A stretch of 64,000 nt of DNA from a bacterium. GTDB taxonomy: Bacteria; Zhuqueibacterota; QNDG01; JAFGCO01. The position numbers were made by a program, and so were the translations under genes. The DNA is taken from assembly GCA_016932575.1 (NCBI GenBank), contig JAFGCO010000011.1:62001-126000 (forward strand), in the 5' to 3' direction. The notes under the pieces are model-generated. The model saw nothing but the letters and a program-made list of their open reading frames with translations, did not search any database and was not told the origin of the DNA. Positions 47,142 through 56,186 of the stretch are shown here, one piece after another; the stretch's first letter is position 1; every line of letters starts with the position of its first letter.

Positions 47142-48017
47142 CTATATGCGTTTATATTTTTTTCTGAACCGGTACCGTATCCAGATTGCCACGGTATTCA
47201 TCAGAAGAATCAAAACGATTAAAATAAATGCGGTTCCATAGGCCAGCGGCCGTACCTTGACAATCTCATGATGCTGCGTGGACATGATAAACAGATGATA
47301 GGGAAGCGCCATAAACTGTTTAAAAAGCGCATCCGGAAATTTCGGCAGGATGGGCCAGAAAAACGCAACTCCCGTAAACAGAATGGGGGCTGTTTCGCCC
47401 GCGGCGCGCGCCAATCCTAAAATGGTTCCGGTCAGCATGCCCGGCACGGCATAAGGAAGCACATTGGACCGGATGGTCTGCCACTTGGTCGCGCCTAATG
47501 CCAGTGCGCCTTCCCGGTAAGACATGGGAACGGTTTTTAAAGCCTCTTCACTGGCCGTGATGGTCCAGGGCAGGGTCAGCAGACCCAGAGTCAGCCCGGA
47601 AGACAAAACCGACAATCCGAAATTCAGCATCAATACAAAGAGTGAAAAACCGAACAATCCATAAACGATGGAAGGAACCCCGGATAAATTACGAATGGCC
47701 AGGCGGATGAGCCGGACAATCCGGCCCTGGTGAGCGTATTCATTCAGATAAATAGCAGCAAACATCCCGATCGGCACGGAAAATATCACCGTGACCAGAC
47801 TCACCCAGAATGTGCCGACAATGGCCGGCCAGATGCCCCCTTCTGTCATGCCTTTGCGGGGCTTATCCGTAACAAACTCCCAATTAACCGAACTGATCCC
47901 TTTGGAGACAATATCATAAATGATAAAAAACAGGATAAATATCACGACCAGGGTCGCCAGCCGGAGAACCGAGAATCCCAGTTTCTCATTCATTTTTTTC
48001 CAGTTTATTTTCATCAT
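47142..48017 (-). CDS. pstA: Phosphate ABC transporter permease PstA
   Basis: 291 residues with six membrane helices. The ABC permease EAA-like loop is in EGALALGATKWQTIRSNVLPYAVPGMLTGTILGLARAAGETAPIL. N-terminal GGIWPAIVGTFWVSL and C-terminal PLAYGTAFILI are standard for PstA. The start overlaps the pstC stop by four bases (ATGA). Confidence 0.95.
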   Translation of the reverse strand: MMKINWKKMNEKLGFSVLRLATLVVIFILFFIIYDIVSKGISSVNWEFVTDKPRKGMTEGGIWPAIVGTFWVSLVTVIFSVPIGMFAAIYLNEYAHQGRIVRLIRLAIRNLSGVPSIVYGLFGFSLFVLMLNFGLSVLSSGLTLGLLTLPWTITASEEALKTVPMSYREGALALGATKWQTIRSNVLPYAVPGMLTGTILGLARAAGETAPILFTGVAFFWPILPKFPDALFKQFMALPYHLFIMSTQHHEIVKVRPLAYGTAFILIVLILLMNTVAIWIRYRFRKKYKRI

Positions 48018-48934
48018 CGGTTCACCTTCTGGTATTTTTCCAAAACAAGATCCGAAATCAGATTGACAAAAAAGGTCATCAGAAACAGAATAAATCCGAT
48101 AACAAACAGCGAGCGATAATGAATACCGCCCTGGACGGTTTCTCCTAATTCGATCGCGATGGTTGCGGTCATGGTGCGGATGGAATCGAGAAAAGAATGC
48201 GGCATGGCCGGTGCGTTTCCGGTTGCCATGAGGACTGTCATGGTTTCACCAATCGCACGTCCCATACCCAGCATCACGGCGGCGATAATTCCGGACATGG
48301 CCGACGGGATGGTCACCCGGATCAGGGTCTGCCATTTGTTGGCGCCCAGTGCCAGTGAAGCATTTTTGTATTCCTGAGGAATAGAAAGAATGGCATCTTC
48401 CGAAATACTGATAATGGTGGGAAGCGCCATGACGGCCAGCAGAATGGATCCATTGATGGCATTAAGCCCGTTTGAGGTTCCAAAAAGTCTGGAAAGAAGC
48501 GGACCTACCACAATAATTCCCAGGAATCCCACGACAACCGACGGGATGCCGGCTAAAACCTCGATCACCGGTTTAATGACTTCACGCACCCTGGGAGGGG
48601 CGACATCCGCAATATAGGCAGCTGTGGCAATACCGATGGGCACAGCGATCAGCAGCGCGCCGAATGTCACCATGAGGGTGCTGATCAGAATGGAAAGGAT
48701 TCCGTACGATTCCTGGACGAATGAAGTGGGATTCCATTTTGTGCTGAAGAAAAATGATTTCAATCCTAATGCTTTAAACGCAGGGAAACCCTCGATAAAA
48801 AGCAGGGAAAAAATCCCCATCAATATCAGCACAGCCAGCATTCCATGCACAAGAAAAAATTTCTCGATCACCTGTTCCTTGAGCCGCCGCCACCAGACCG
48901 GTGTTTGATGTAATTTATTTTTTTTCAGTTCCAT
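48014..48934 (-). CDS. pstC: Phosphate ABC transporter permease PstC
   Basis: 306 residues. After a first helix comes the periplasmic loop with FFFSTKWNPTSFVQESYGILSILISTLMVT, standard for PstC, then five further helices and the permease loop NASLALGANKWQTLIRVTIPSAMSGIIAAVMLGMGRAIGETMTVLMATGN. It forms the inner-membrane channel with PstA. The gap to pstS is 208 bases and contains an inverted repeat, so expression relative to pstS may be reduced. Confidence 0.95.
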   Translation of the reverse strand: MELKKNKLHQTPVWWRRLKEQVIEKFFLVHGMLAVLILMGIFSLLFIEGFPAFKALGLKSFFFSTKWNPTSFVQESYGILSILISTLMVTFGALLIAVPIGIATAAYIADVAPPRVREVIKPVIEVLAGIPSVVVGFLGIIVVGPLLSRLFGTSNGLNAINGSILLAVMALPTIISISEDAILSIPQEYKNASLALGANKWQTLIRVTIPSAMSGIIAAVMLGMGRAIGETMTVLMATGNAPAMPHSFLDSIRTMTATIAIELGETVQGGIHYRSLFVIGFILFLMTFFVNLISDLVLEKYQKVNR

Positions 48935-49030
48935 CTCTCTTTTATCGATGATTAAAACCGGCTGCCGTAAAACCGTTTTTTCAGGCAGTTTGATACGCCA
49001 TTAACAAGATTGTCAATCAAGTCGCAAATG

Positions 49031-49065
49031 AACCTCCGGGCGGTTTTTAAAACCTCCCGGAGGTT
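49031..49065. repeat. AACCTCCGGG-type hairpin between pstS and pstC
   Basis: AACCTCCGGG (49031-49040) pairs with CCCGGAGGTT (49056-49065), a perfect 10-bp stem. Inside it, AAACCTCC/GGAGGTTT forms a smaller alternative palindrome. It may be a dispersed palindromic repeat like the one at 40544. In the mRNA it could also stabilise pstS or attenuate transcription into pstC, as intergenic hairpins do in many binding-protein operons. Confidence 0.6.
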
Positions 49066-49142
49066 TAAAACATCATTTTTAAATGTATATGACACGAGCT
49101 TCAACGATAATGACACGTCACTCAGTCAAATTTTATCTCTTA

Positions 49143-50027
49143 TTAAAATCCGGCCTTTTTATTCTGTTCAAGATACTCGCCGGCCACCGGATAAAAGGAC
49201 ATTTCTTCGACAATTTTCTGTCCTTCACCCAGCTCAAATGCAATAAAATCCTTGACCTCGCCGGTTGGTTTGCCGTTCACATACTGATACAAAGCGCGGG
49301 TAATCGGATATTTACCGGATTTTACATTCTCTGCGTTCAAAGGATCCACAGGCTCCGAATCCAGATCCCGGGCGACTTTCAATACCTTTAATCCTTCACG
49401 AACATTGCCTGCATCATCATAAACATAGCCCACACCCACATAACCAATACCCGCTTTATCCGCAAGCACGCCTTCGACAATCTGGGCGTTTCCGTTCATG
49501 CGTTTCATCCGGGCCGAATAGTCTTTTTTGCCTAACACATGCTCCTGAAAAAAGACGAATGTCCCTGAATTGGCCTGCCGGCCGTAAAGCGAAACCGGCA
49601 TATCCGGTCCGCCTACTTGATTCCAGTTCAGTATTTCACCCCGGAAGATTTTACCGATCTGATTCACCGTTAAATGGCCGATTGGATTGTCACCGTGAAC
49701 AATCACGGACAGCCCGTCGATACCGACCACAATCTCATAAGGCATAACACCATTCTCTTTGGCCGCGGTCTTTTCTTTATCTTTCATGGGACGTGATGCA
49801 TTGGCGATCTGTATGCGGTCGGCGATTAAAGCGGCGATACCCACACCCGAACCGCCACCTGTTGTGGCAATCATGGTTTCAGGATTTTGTTCCATATACA
49901 CTTCGGACAGACGCTGCACCAGATTGATCAGTGTGTCAGAGCCTTTGATCTGAATGAAGCCCTGAGCGAATCCCTGAGCTGCAAGCAAGCTCAGCATGAT
50001 CACTGTGAGTAAACATTTTCGAATCAT
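49143..50027 (-). CDS. pstS: Periplasmic phosphate-binding protein
   Basis: 294 residues. The signal peptide ends at AQGFAQG. The PstS core follows: IQIKGSDTLINLVQRLSEVYM, TTGGGSGVGIAALI, IANASRPMKDKE, then DGLSVIVHGDNP, QIGKIFRGEILNWNQVGG and YGRQANSGTFVFFQEHVL, whose Ser/Thr/Arg residues bind phosphate. AAGGAG precedes the ATG. It delivers phosphate to PstCAB. It is preceded by the porin gene with 61 bases between, so both probably respond to the same Pho-type promoter. Confidence 0.95.
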   Translation of the reverse strand: MIRKCLLTVIMLSLLAAQGFAQGFIQIKGSDTLINLVQRLSEVYMEQNPETMIATTGGGSGVGIAALIADRIQIANASRPMKDKEKTAAKENGVMPYEIVVGIDGLSVIVHGDNPIGHLTVNQIGKIFRGEILNWNQVGGPDMPVSLYGRQANSGTFVFFQEHVLGKKDYSARMKRMNGNAQIVEGVLADKAGIGYVGVGYVYDDAGNVREGLKVLKVARDLDSEPVDPLNAENVKSGKYPITRALYQYVNGKPTGEVKDFIAFELGEGQKIVEEMSFYPVAGEYLEQNKKAGF

Positions 50028-50088
50028 CTGAATCTCCTTGTTTGTTTAATGGATACTTGTAAAATTCTAATAACCATCAATCATTCGA

Positions 50089-51228
50089 TTACTCGATCAA
50101 GATTTTTCCTGTATCATACTTGTAATAGAGGGTCAGCCGGATCGTCATATCTGAATCTTTACCCTCTTTTGTATAGGACCTGATCATCACATTAGGCATG
50201 ACATGCAGGTTTCCTGCAGGAATAAAATCCAGGCCCGCAATGATCAGAGACGTTTCATTATCCTTTCCGTTCGTAACCGTGAGAACATCTTTATCAAATT
50301 CTGTTGCAACATGATCACTGGTATTCGCATCGAACCAGTCATACCGGGCGAACAGTATTAATTTGGGAATCGGAGTCATCCAGGATCCGAATGCGGAAAA
50401 TCCGGATTTCACGACATCTGCCTTTGTTCCTGAAATCACACTGTCGACAACCGAAGGATTATTCAAACCGGATTTCAGCCGGGTTTGCTGGAAGATCTCC
50501 AGTCCAATGCTGTAACTCATGCCTGATAAACCCGCCAGCCCTTTCATGGTATAATAGCCTTTACTGACAAAAAGATCCTTGACCAGATAGTTGTCGGAAT
50601 TTGGATCCTGCTTTTCATAATCGGCATACCCTTCCAGGATCAGTCCTTCGGCCGGTGTCAGCCAGAATGCATAGCCGACTTTTTTGAACCGGTCTTTTTC
50701 TGCGGAACCATAACCCGGGCCGTTCATCACAGTCAGCCAGTGATGCACACTTTCAGAAAGGTCCCCTTTCATTGCGATCCCCATATCGGCGGAAGAACTG
50801 ATTTTATTCAGGTCCATAATGGTCTTTTCGACGGACCGGTATCCCCACAGGTTTTCCGCATTTTTAAATGCGTTCGTCTCCGCAATACCGAGATAGAGTT
50901 TATGATTGGGAATCAGATTGGACCATTCAAGGTAGGCATGTTTGACAAACGGATTGATTTTCGCTTTTTCACCGAAATCACCATGACTCGACTCCAGCCG
51001 GAACCGGGTTTTGATATCTTTTGTCAGATTGTTCTCAAATGTAAAATAGACCCGCCGTATCGAAAATGCATTGAGATCTTTCTGAGCGACATCATGATTC
51101 TGGGCGTTGTAATAATAATCACCGTAAAAAACGCCCTTGATTTTTGAAACAGTCTCAGCCTGTGTCCACCCGGAAAAAATCAAACAGACCATACATGCGA
51201 AATACCAATGTCTTAAAAAATTTTTCAT
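50089..51228 (-). CDS. Outer-membrane porin of the phosphate operon (OprP/OprO-like)
   Basis: 379 residues with a signal peptide ending TQAE and a beta-barrel pattern starting KIKGVFYGDYYYNAQ. The strand-and-turn layout (FSIRRVYFTFENNLTKDIKTRFRLESS, VKHAYLEWSNLIPNHKLYLGIAE) is that of phosphate-selective porins O and P (PF07396). The final strand ends in basic and hydrophobic residues rather than the usual Phe. GGAAGGAG precedes the ATG. As the first gene of the pst operon it probably supplies phosphate to the periplasm. Anion selectivity is inferred from context and weak family likeness. Confidence 0.8.
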   Translation of the reverse strand: MKNFLRHWYFACMVCLIFSGWTQAETVSKIKGVFYGDYYYNAQNHDVAQKDLNAFSIRRVYFTFENNLTKDIKTRFRLESSHGDFGEKAKINPFVKHAYLEWSNLIPNHKLYLGIAETNAFKNAENLWGYRSVEKTIMDLNKISSSADMGIAMKGDLSESVHHWLTVMNGPGYGSAEKDRFKKVGYAFWLTPAEGLILEGYADYEKQDPNSDNYLVKDLFVSKGYYTMKGLAGLSGMSYSIGLEIFQQTRLKSGLNNPSVVDSVISGTKADVVKSGFSAFGSWMTPIPKLILFARYDWFDANTSDHVATEFDKDVLTVTNGKDNETSLIIAGLDFIPAGNLHVMPNVMIRSYTKEGKDSDMTIRLTLYYKYDTGKILIE

Positions 51229-51347
51229 ACTTTACTCCTTCCTTACAGTGTTAATAACAATGTTCGATCAAATGCCACCATTCAGGATAAAGATGAATGC
51301 ATCACTTTTTTTCATCCTGAACAATTTCAAACTAAAATCCATTCGTT

Positions 51348-51382
51348 AATATATCATTTGCGTTTTGTTAGAATTATGTTAG
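51348..51382 (-). promoter_or_regulatory. Pho-box-like repeats and -10 of the porin-pst operon
   Basis: On the minus strand, two identical hexamers CTAACA (51382-51377 and 51371-51366) repeat at 11 bp. They are followed after 12 bases by TATATT (51353-51348), a good -10. Geometry and wording match the phoB site (CTAACA/TTAACT, 11 bases to -10). It faces the porin-pst genes; the divergent phoU paralogue starts 75 bases away. Confidence 0.75.
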
Positions 51383-51456
51383 GATGATAAAACCATTTGC
51401 ATTTCTTGCTGAGTTCCACTATTTTCTTGAAAATATTTTTAATACAGGACAATAAA

Positions 51457-52134
51457 ATGACATCACGATTACAGCATGAATTAAATCAGCTTAAAAAGAG
51501 TGTTCTTACTCTGGGTGCTGCTGTCGAAGACGGACTGCACCGGGCTGTGAAAGCATTGCAGGAAAGAGACGAAAAAATCGCACAGAAAATAATCGAATCG
51601 GATCATGAAATCGACAATATGGAAGTGGATCTTGAAGAGGAATGTCTGAAACTGCTCGCCCTGCATCAGCCCGTGGCCACGGATCTTCGGTTTATTGTGG
51701 CAGTGCTGAAGATCAACAACGATCTGGAACGGATCGGCGACCTTTCCGTCAATATTGCTGAAAGGGCCAAATTTCTAGCGTTTCAGCCTCCCGTCAACCT
51801 GCCTCTGGATTTTCGAAGCATGGCCGACGCGGTTCAGAAAATGCTGAAGAAAAGTCTGGATGCCCTGGTGAATATGGATGAACAACTGGCCGGTGAAGTG
51901 ATCGATACGGATGATCGGGTTGACAACATGAACCGGGACATGTATCAGCAAATTCAGGAGGCCATTATTAAAAATCCCGGTCAGATTGAAAGTCTCATCC
52001 ATCTGCTCAGCACATCCAGACACCTGGAGCGCATCGCCGACCAGACGACCAATATAGCAGAGGATGTGATTTACATGATCAAAGGCGAAATTGTCCGGCA
52101 TAAGACAGAGGAGTATCAGCATAAAAAGAAATAG
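51457..52134 (+). CDS. Second PhoU family protein
   Basis: 225 residues, from ATG 51457 with AGGA upstream. The two PhoU repeats show LEEECLKLLALHQPVATDLRFIVAV, NDLERIGDLSVNIAER and STSRHLERIADQTTNIAEDVIYMIKGE, with intact acidic metal-cluster residues. It resembles the other PhoU in the island but is not a close duplicate. It is divergent from the porin-pst operon and shares its promoter region. Paralogous PhoU proteins can split the roles of Pst control and PhoR inhibition; which one does what here is unknown. Confidence 0.9.
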   Translation: MTSRLQHELNQLKKSVLTLGAAVEDGLHRAVKALQERDEKIAQKIIESDHEIDNMEVDLEEECLKLLALHQPVATDLRFIVAVLKINNDLERIGDLSVNIAERAKFLAFQPPVNLPLDFRSMADAVQKMLKKSLDALVNMDEQLAGEVIDTDDRVDNMNRDMYQQIQEAIIKNPGQIESLIHLLSTSRHLERIADQTTNIAEDVIYMIKGEIVRHKTEEYQHKKK

Positions 52135-52162
52135 AGCTGTATTGAAGCCCAAAAGTAGTAAA

Positions 52163-52680
52163 CACTTGTTTCTTGATTCTTATTTCCTGATTCTTGTCTC
52201 TTTGTCTTGTTTCTTTTTCTCCGCCTCTCCGACACTCCCGCGCTCCGTTTCTGTCTCTCGACCGCAGACCGCAGACCGGAGACCGCAAAGAATTAGTAGA
52301 TGGGTAAATGTGTATATGGGTAGATGCGTCCACCACTTCTCCCCACCAAATACACAAATAGGATGAATTTCCACGGCGGCAGGAATGAAGGGAACTCATT
52401 TACTCATTTTTTAAATTTCTTGATTCTTATTTCCTGATTCTTGTCTCTTTGTCTTGTTTCTTCTTCTCCGCCTCTCCGACACTCCCATGCTCCGTTTCTG
52501 TCTCTCGACCAACGACTAATGGACTCTCTGACTCTACGACCCTGCTTGCTGCCGCTTTTGATTCTTGATTCCTGTTTCTTGATTCTTGTTTTTTCTCCGC
52601 CTCTCCGACACTCCCATGCTCCGTTTCTGTCTCTCGACCAACGACCAAATGAAAAAAAGCTGTCGTATCGACCGAAGCGG
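52163..52680. repeat. Low-complexity oriented repeat, tandem copies E
   Basis: Three near-identical plus-strand blocks, CTCCGCCTCTCCGACACTCC then CATGCTCCGTTTCTGTCTC then TCGACC, start near 52219, 52467 and 52593. Each is preceded by TTTCTTGATTCTT words. The first is followed by CGCAGACCGCAGACCGGAGA and a CACCAAATACACAAATAGG / AAGGGAACTCATTTACTC module also seen in copies B and C. Short reading frames in this stretch come from the repeat and are not genes. Confidence 0.75.
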
Positions 52681-52778
52681 AGAGACTCGGGATCTTAAGA
52701 GACTTTGGATGTGCACCATCACCGGCTTGATAAATACAATACTCTTTGCAGACCACAGATCCCTCTACTGTGATACTG

Positions 52779-52827
52779 TTTAAAAACCCCGGGTGCCGAG
52801 CGAAGCGAGTCCCCGGGTGTTTTAAAA
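52779..52827. repeat. CCCCGGGTG hairpin
   Basis: TTTAAAAACCCCGGGTG and CCCCGGGTGTTTTAAA flank GCCGAGCGAAGCGAGT. The outer arms pair with one or two mismatches. The inner CCGAGCGAAGCGAG wording is of the dispersed-repeat kind. No T-tract terminator geometry is present. Confidence 0.5.
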
Positions 52828-52839
52828 TACATTATTTTT

Positions 52840-53330
52840 AATGAAATTAGTGACTATACAATAGCTATGGAATCCAAAGAACACCGTGGATCTATTCGTT
52901 TTCACACAGTCACTTCGCTCAGACCCAAACCAGACGAAAGCGACAGGATGACCGAACCGGAAACGAGGGTTGTCATCCTGAAGGAGTGAAGCGACTGAAG
53001 GATCTGTTACTGCCTAAGGCCCATAAAGACAATAATCCTTGCTTCAACTGCACAATGCTTCTGATAAAACAACCATTTGTCCTGATGTTACTGAAGCCTC
53101 TTTAAAACCCGTCGCATCGCAGGTTCAGATTCTTCGCTCCTTTCAGTCGCTATGAATGACAAAGAGCGTGGTTTTATTATGTCATCCCTACACCAAACTG
53201 GCATACCCTGAGTTTATCAAAGGATAAGTCTCCGAGGAGAATTCCAGCTTCACTCGATTCTTTAATTTCTGATCATAATTTCTCCACGGCTTCCTTATTC
53301 TTTTAGTTTAATCTTCACGTATATCCCCTA
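52840..53330. repeat. Gene-free stretch with dispersed-repeat fragments
   Basis: Fragments of the 'GTCATCCTGAAGGAGTGAAG / CGACTGAAGGATCTG' type occur near 52975. GTTTTCACACAGTC near 52900 resembles the arm of the 22287-22466 element, and further pieces lie near 53150-53230 (ATGTCATCCC, CTGAGTTTATCAAAGGATAA). No coding sequence is supported between phoU2 and the outer-membrane protein gene (1.4 kb). Confidence 0.5.
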
Positions 53331-53335
53331 TTTCC

Positions 53336-53450
53336 CCCTTGTTTCTTGATTCTTATTTCTTGTCTTGTCTTTTGACTCAACGACCAACGACTCCATAACT
53401 CTATGACTCTACGACTCAATGACCCAACAACTCAAAGACTCCTCAGAACT
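53336..53450 (-). repeat. Low-complexity oriented repeat, copy F
   Basis: On the plus strand, CCTTGTTTCTTGATTCTT is followed by GACTCAACGACCAACGACTCC and runs of CTCTATGACTCTACGACTC. It has the same orientation as the other copies. Here a terminator (53501-53540) lies between the repeat and the stop codon of the minus-strand gene at 53556. Confidence 0.65.
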
Positions 53451-53500
53451 ATTTCCCATATTTCCTTATATCCCCTATTTCTCCATTCCTTTACTTTCAC

Positions 53501-53540
53501 AAAAAAAGCCCCTTAAGACAATCCTTAAGGGGCTTTTTTA
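53501..53540. terminator. Rho-independent terminator, bidirectional
   Basis: GCCCCTTAAG (53508-53517) pairs with CTTAAGGGGC (53524-53533) around a 6-nt loop, flanked by A7 and T6. It ends the minus-strand outer-membrane protein gene, whose stop is 16 bases away. Confidence 0.88.
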
Positions 53541-53555
53541 TTCGATATGATTTTA

Positions 53556-54989
53556 TTATAAATTAAACGGATACCTGAACGCGAGCCTCGGCTGCACCCG
53601 TTCCTGTGAAATATACTTCATGTGTTTGTCGCTCCACACAAAATTCCAGATATAATCCATATAAATCAGCAGATAGGGCTTAACCTTATATCCCACGCCA
53701 ACGCGTGCCACGGACCGGTTATCCAGAGTGCGCACATCTTCGAAGTCGTCAATGCCGATTTTATCATAAGTGGCTTCTGCCTGGATAAACGGAATATTGT
53801 CTGAGAGTCCGGCACCGAAATGCAAAGCCCCGCTGTTATCCTGATCGTCAATCCGCTGATAGGATCCCATAACCTTCACAAACTTGAAAAAATCAAGATA
53901 AAGTGCCCCGTACCAGCCATGGCGTTTTTCAGTAATCATGGGCAGCAGCATTTTCTGTGTGATGGGAATATCCAGATCCCGGATAAAATCATATTCTTCC
54001 GGTAAAATCCCGCCATTGGCTTCATAAAAATCCACCAATTGAGCAATCGATGTCTGCCTAAGAACTTCATACATCGGCCCGTAATAATTCGCAATAAAAT
54101 GCTTGCCGAGGAACCGGCGTTCAAAATTCACACTCAGGTTAAGGTTGTTCCAGAGCGCATTGAGATCGGCGCGAATACCAATGGTCTGGCCGCTTCCCGT
54201 TTTATCACTGCTGATGCCATCATCCATCTGAGGAACCGAAACGACAATTTCGTTGAGGGAATTAATCATGTCTTTCTGGCTTTGAGGATCAACAATCGCA
54301 GCGTGATCTGCATAGAGCAGTAAATTCAGCAGATCTGTTTTTACAAGCGGCAGATCAACATCGACGCCCCAGACTCCTATACTTTCATCCTCGCCAAACG
54401 CATCTTTTAAATCCACATCCGTCACATAACTGGCACCGAATCCCAGATTACGAAGCACAGGGATGGATTTGGAATACATCGGACGTACATAGACACGACC
54501 GCCGATCACCTGCAAACGGCCCAGGTTGTTGGTCATGCTTTCAAATCCGGCCATACCAAAATCAACATCGAAAGAAAGCCCGAGCTTTCGTTTATCATAA
54601 TTGATTTGATTGTTGTAAAAATTCAGAATAAAGCCATGTCCGATTCGGGCGGCATCGAGGGCACCGATCCTTGCATAAACCTTGTCCCCCTTAAGCCCCC
54701 ATCGTAAATAACGGATCATTCGGGCATAATCATAATCTTCATCCCAATCCTCAGAACGGATCTTTCCGGTATCTGTATTGATCAGCAGATCCAGATTTAA
54801 TCCGATCCCCAGTTTGCCAATACTGATATCAGGCTGGAAAGAAATATTGTAATACGGCTGCTCATCAATCCATGTCATCCCGACGCCGCCGTCCAATTCA
54901 CTGCCGCCGGTTGCCATATAACCGGACCATTGACCATAAACCAGACTTATAAAACACATCAGGCACAGCACAGCAAGGATTCTTTTCAT
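53556..54989 (-). CDS. Outer-membrane beta-barrel protein, unknown function
   Basis: 477 residues. The signal peptide ends at VYGQ. Alternating strands then run throughout (PYYNISFQPDISIGKLGIGLNLDLLINTD, YGALYLDFFKFVKVMGSYQR, LLIYMDYIWNFVW) and the protein ends in the aromatic-hydrophobic terminus RLAFRYPFNL, as expected for a BAM substrate. The pattern fits a family of uncharacterised FCB outer-membrane proteins with about 16-20 strands. No plug or known porin motif is seen. AT-rich upstream sequence and an AGGAGGG-like site precede the ATG. It stands alone. Confidence 0.75.
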   Translation of the reverse strand: MKRILAVLCLMCFISLVYGQWSGYMATGGSELDGGVGMTWIDEQPYYNISFQPDISIGKLGIGLNLDLLINTDTGKIRSEDWDEDYDYARMIRYLRWGLKGDKVYARIGALDAARIGHGFILNFYNNQINYDKRKLGLSFDVDFGMAGFESMTNNLGRLQVIGGRVYVRPMYSKSIPVLRNLGFGASYVTDVDLKDAFGEDESIGVWGVDVDLPLVKTDLLNLLLYADHAAIVDPQSQKDMINSLNEIVVSVPQMDDGISSDKTGSGQTIGIRADLNALWNNLNLSVNFERRFLGKHFIANYYGPMYEVLRQTSIAQLVDFYEANGGILPEEYDFIRDLDIPITQKMLLPMITEKRHGWYGALYLDFFKFVKVMGSYQRIDDQDNSGALHFGAGLSDNIPFIQAEATYDKIGIDDFEDVRTLDNRSVARVGVGYKVKPYLLIYMDYIWNFVWSDKHMKYISQERVQPRLAFRYPFNL

Positions 54990-55171
54990 TTTCCGGCCCT
55001 CCTATGTTTGATTGAGTTTCGATTTATTTTTTTCAGTTTACTAAATAAATGTGGTATTGTCAAGTTAAAAGGATATTTTAACGGACAGGTGTATTTATAA
55101 TGAAAAAAATCCTTCGCTTGGTCTTGTTTCACGGACAAAGCGGATGATTTATCGCTCTATATTCAAATAAT

Positions 55172-56140
55172 TTATTCAATGAATGATCCGGCAAAATCCA
55201 TTAACTGATGAATCACCTCCTGAGGATCATCCACGGTCATCAGGTGAGAGCGCATCCTGGAAACGCCGGGCATTCCTTTCAAATACCAGCCGATATGTTT
55301 CCTCATTTCTCTTAGCCCCCGGGAGGCACCCAGTTTTTCAAGAGCCAAATGATAGTGCTGAATACAAACCCGCACGCGGTCTTCGAAAGAAAGATCCGGC
55401 AATAGTTCGCCGGTCCTGAGAAAATGATCTATTTTCGAGCATATCCAGGGTCGCCCCATGACTGCCCTGCCGACCATAACCGCGTCACATCCGGTGGTAT
55501 CCAGCATGCGTTTTGCATCCCGGGGAGAACTGACGTCACCATTCCCAATCACGGGGATACTTACCGTGGCTTTCACCTGCCTGATAAGATGCCAGTCCGC
55601 CGATCCTGAGAATCCCTGCATCCGGGTTCGGGGATGCACCGTGATCATACACGCTCCCTCTCCCTCAATAATTCGCGCTGCTTCAGGAGCAACGACAGAG
55701 GATTCATCCCAACCGCTGCGGATTTTACAGGAAACAGGCGTATCAACCGCGTTCACCACGGAACGGACAATGGTTTTCATAAGCTTCAAATCTTTTAAAA
55801 CCGCCGCTCCGGAACCGCCATTGACGACCTTTTTTGAAGGACATCCAAAATTAAGATCGATCAGCTCGGGAGACAAAGGCGCCACTATCTTTACAGCTTC
55901 TGACATCGCATCGGGCCGGCATCCGAAAACCTGAATACCTATCGGCCTTTCTTTTTCGGAAAAAACAAGAAGCGTTTTTGTTTTTGCGCTGTTGCGGACC
56001 AGTCCTTCCGCACTGACCAGCTCACTGAACATCAGGGAAACACCGAATCCTTTGACCATACATCGAAAAGATTGATCCGTGATTCCCGCCATAGGCGCCA
56101 GGACCGATCGCCCCGTTATCTTTTCTGTGATTGGTTTCAA
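55172..56140 (-). CDS. dusB: tRNA-dihydrouridine synthase, DusB type
   Basis: 322 residues. The FMN-dependent enzyme reduces specific uridines in tRNA. Its TIM barrel shows LAPMAGITDQSFR, SELVSAEGL, GIQVFGCRPDAM, DLNFGCPSKKVVNGGSGAAVLKD with the catalytic Cys, CKIRSGWD, TVHPRTRMQGFSGSADW (His) and GNGDVSSPRDA / GCDAVMVGRAVMGRPW. The helical C-terminal domain is complete. The start is a TTG at 56140 with no clear ribosome site; it is needed because the next ATG lies inside the first barrel strand. It is divergent from rpmB. Confidence 0.93.
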   Translation of the reverse strand: MKPITEKITGRSVLAPMAGITDQSFRCMVKGFGVSLMFSELVSAEGLVRNSAKTKTLLVFSEKERPIGIQVFGCRPDAMSEAVKIVAPLSPELIDLNFGCPSKKVVNGGSGAAVLKDLKLMKTIVRSVVNAVDTPVSCKIRSGWDESSVVAPEAARIIEGEGACMITVHPRTRMQGFSGSADWHLIRQVKATVSIPVIGNGDVSSPRDAKRMLDTTGCDAVMVGRAVMGRPWICSKIDHFLRTGELLPDLSFEDRVRVCIQHYHLALEKLGASRGLREMRKHIGWYLKGMPGVSRMRSHLMTVDDPQEVIHQLMDFAGSFIE

Positions 56141-56186
56141 AACGAAATAAGTTACAGGACGAAAACGGGTTATGCAAGAATTTTAT

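Noticed and set aside
52079-52783. Overlapping short frames on both strands behind phoU2
   Set aside because: All are translations of the tandem repeat block E and differ only by copy; no independent coding evidence.
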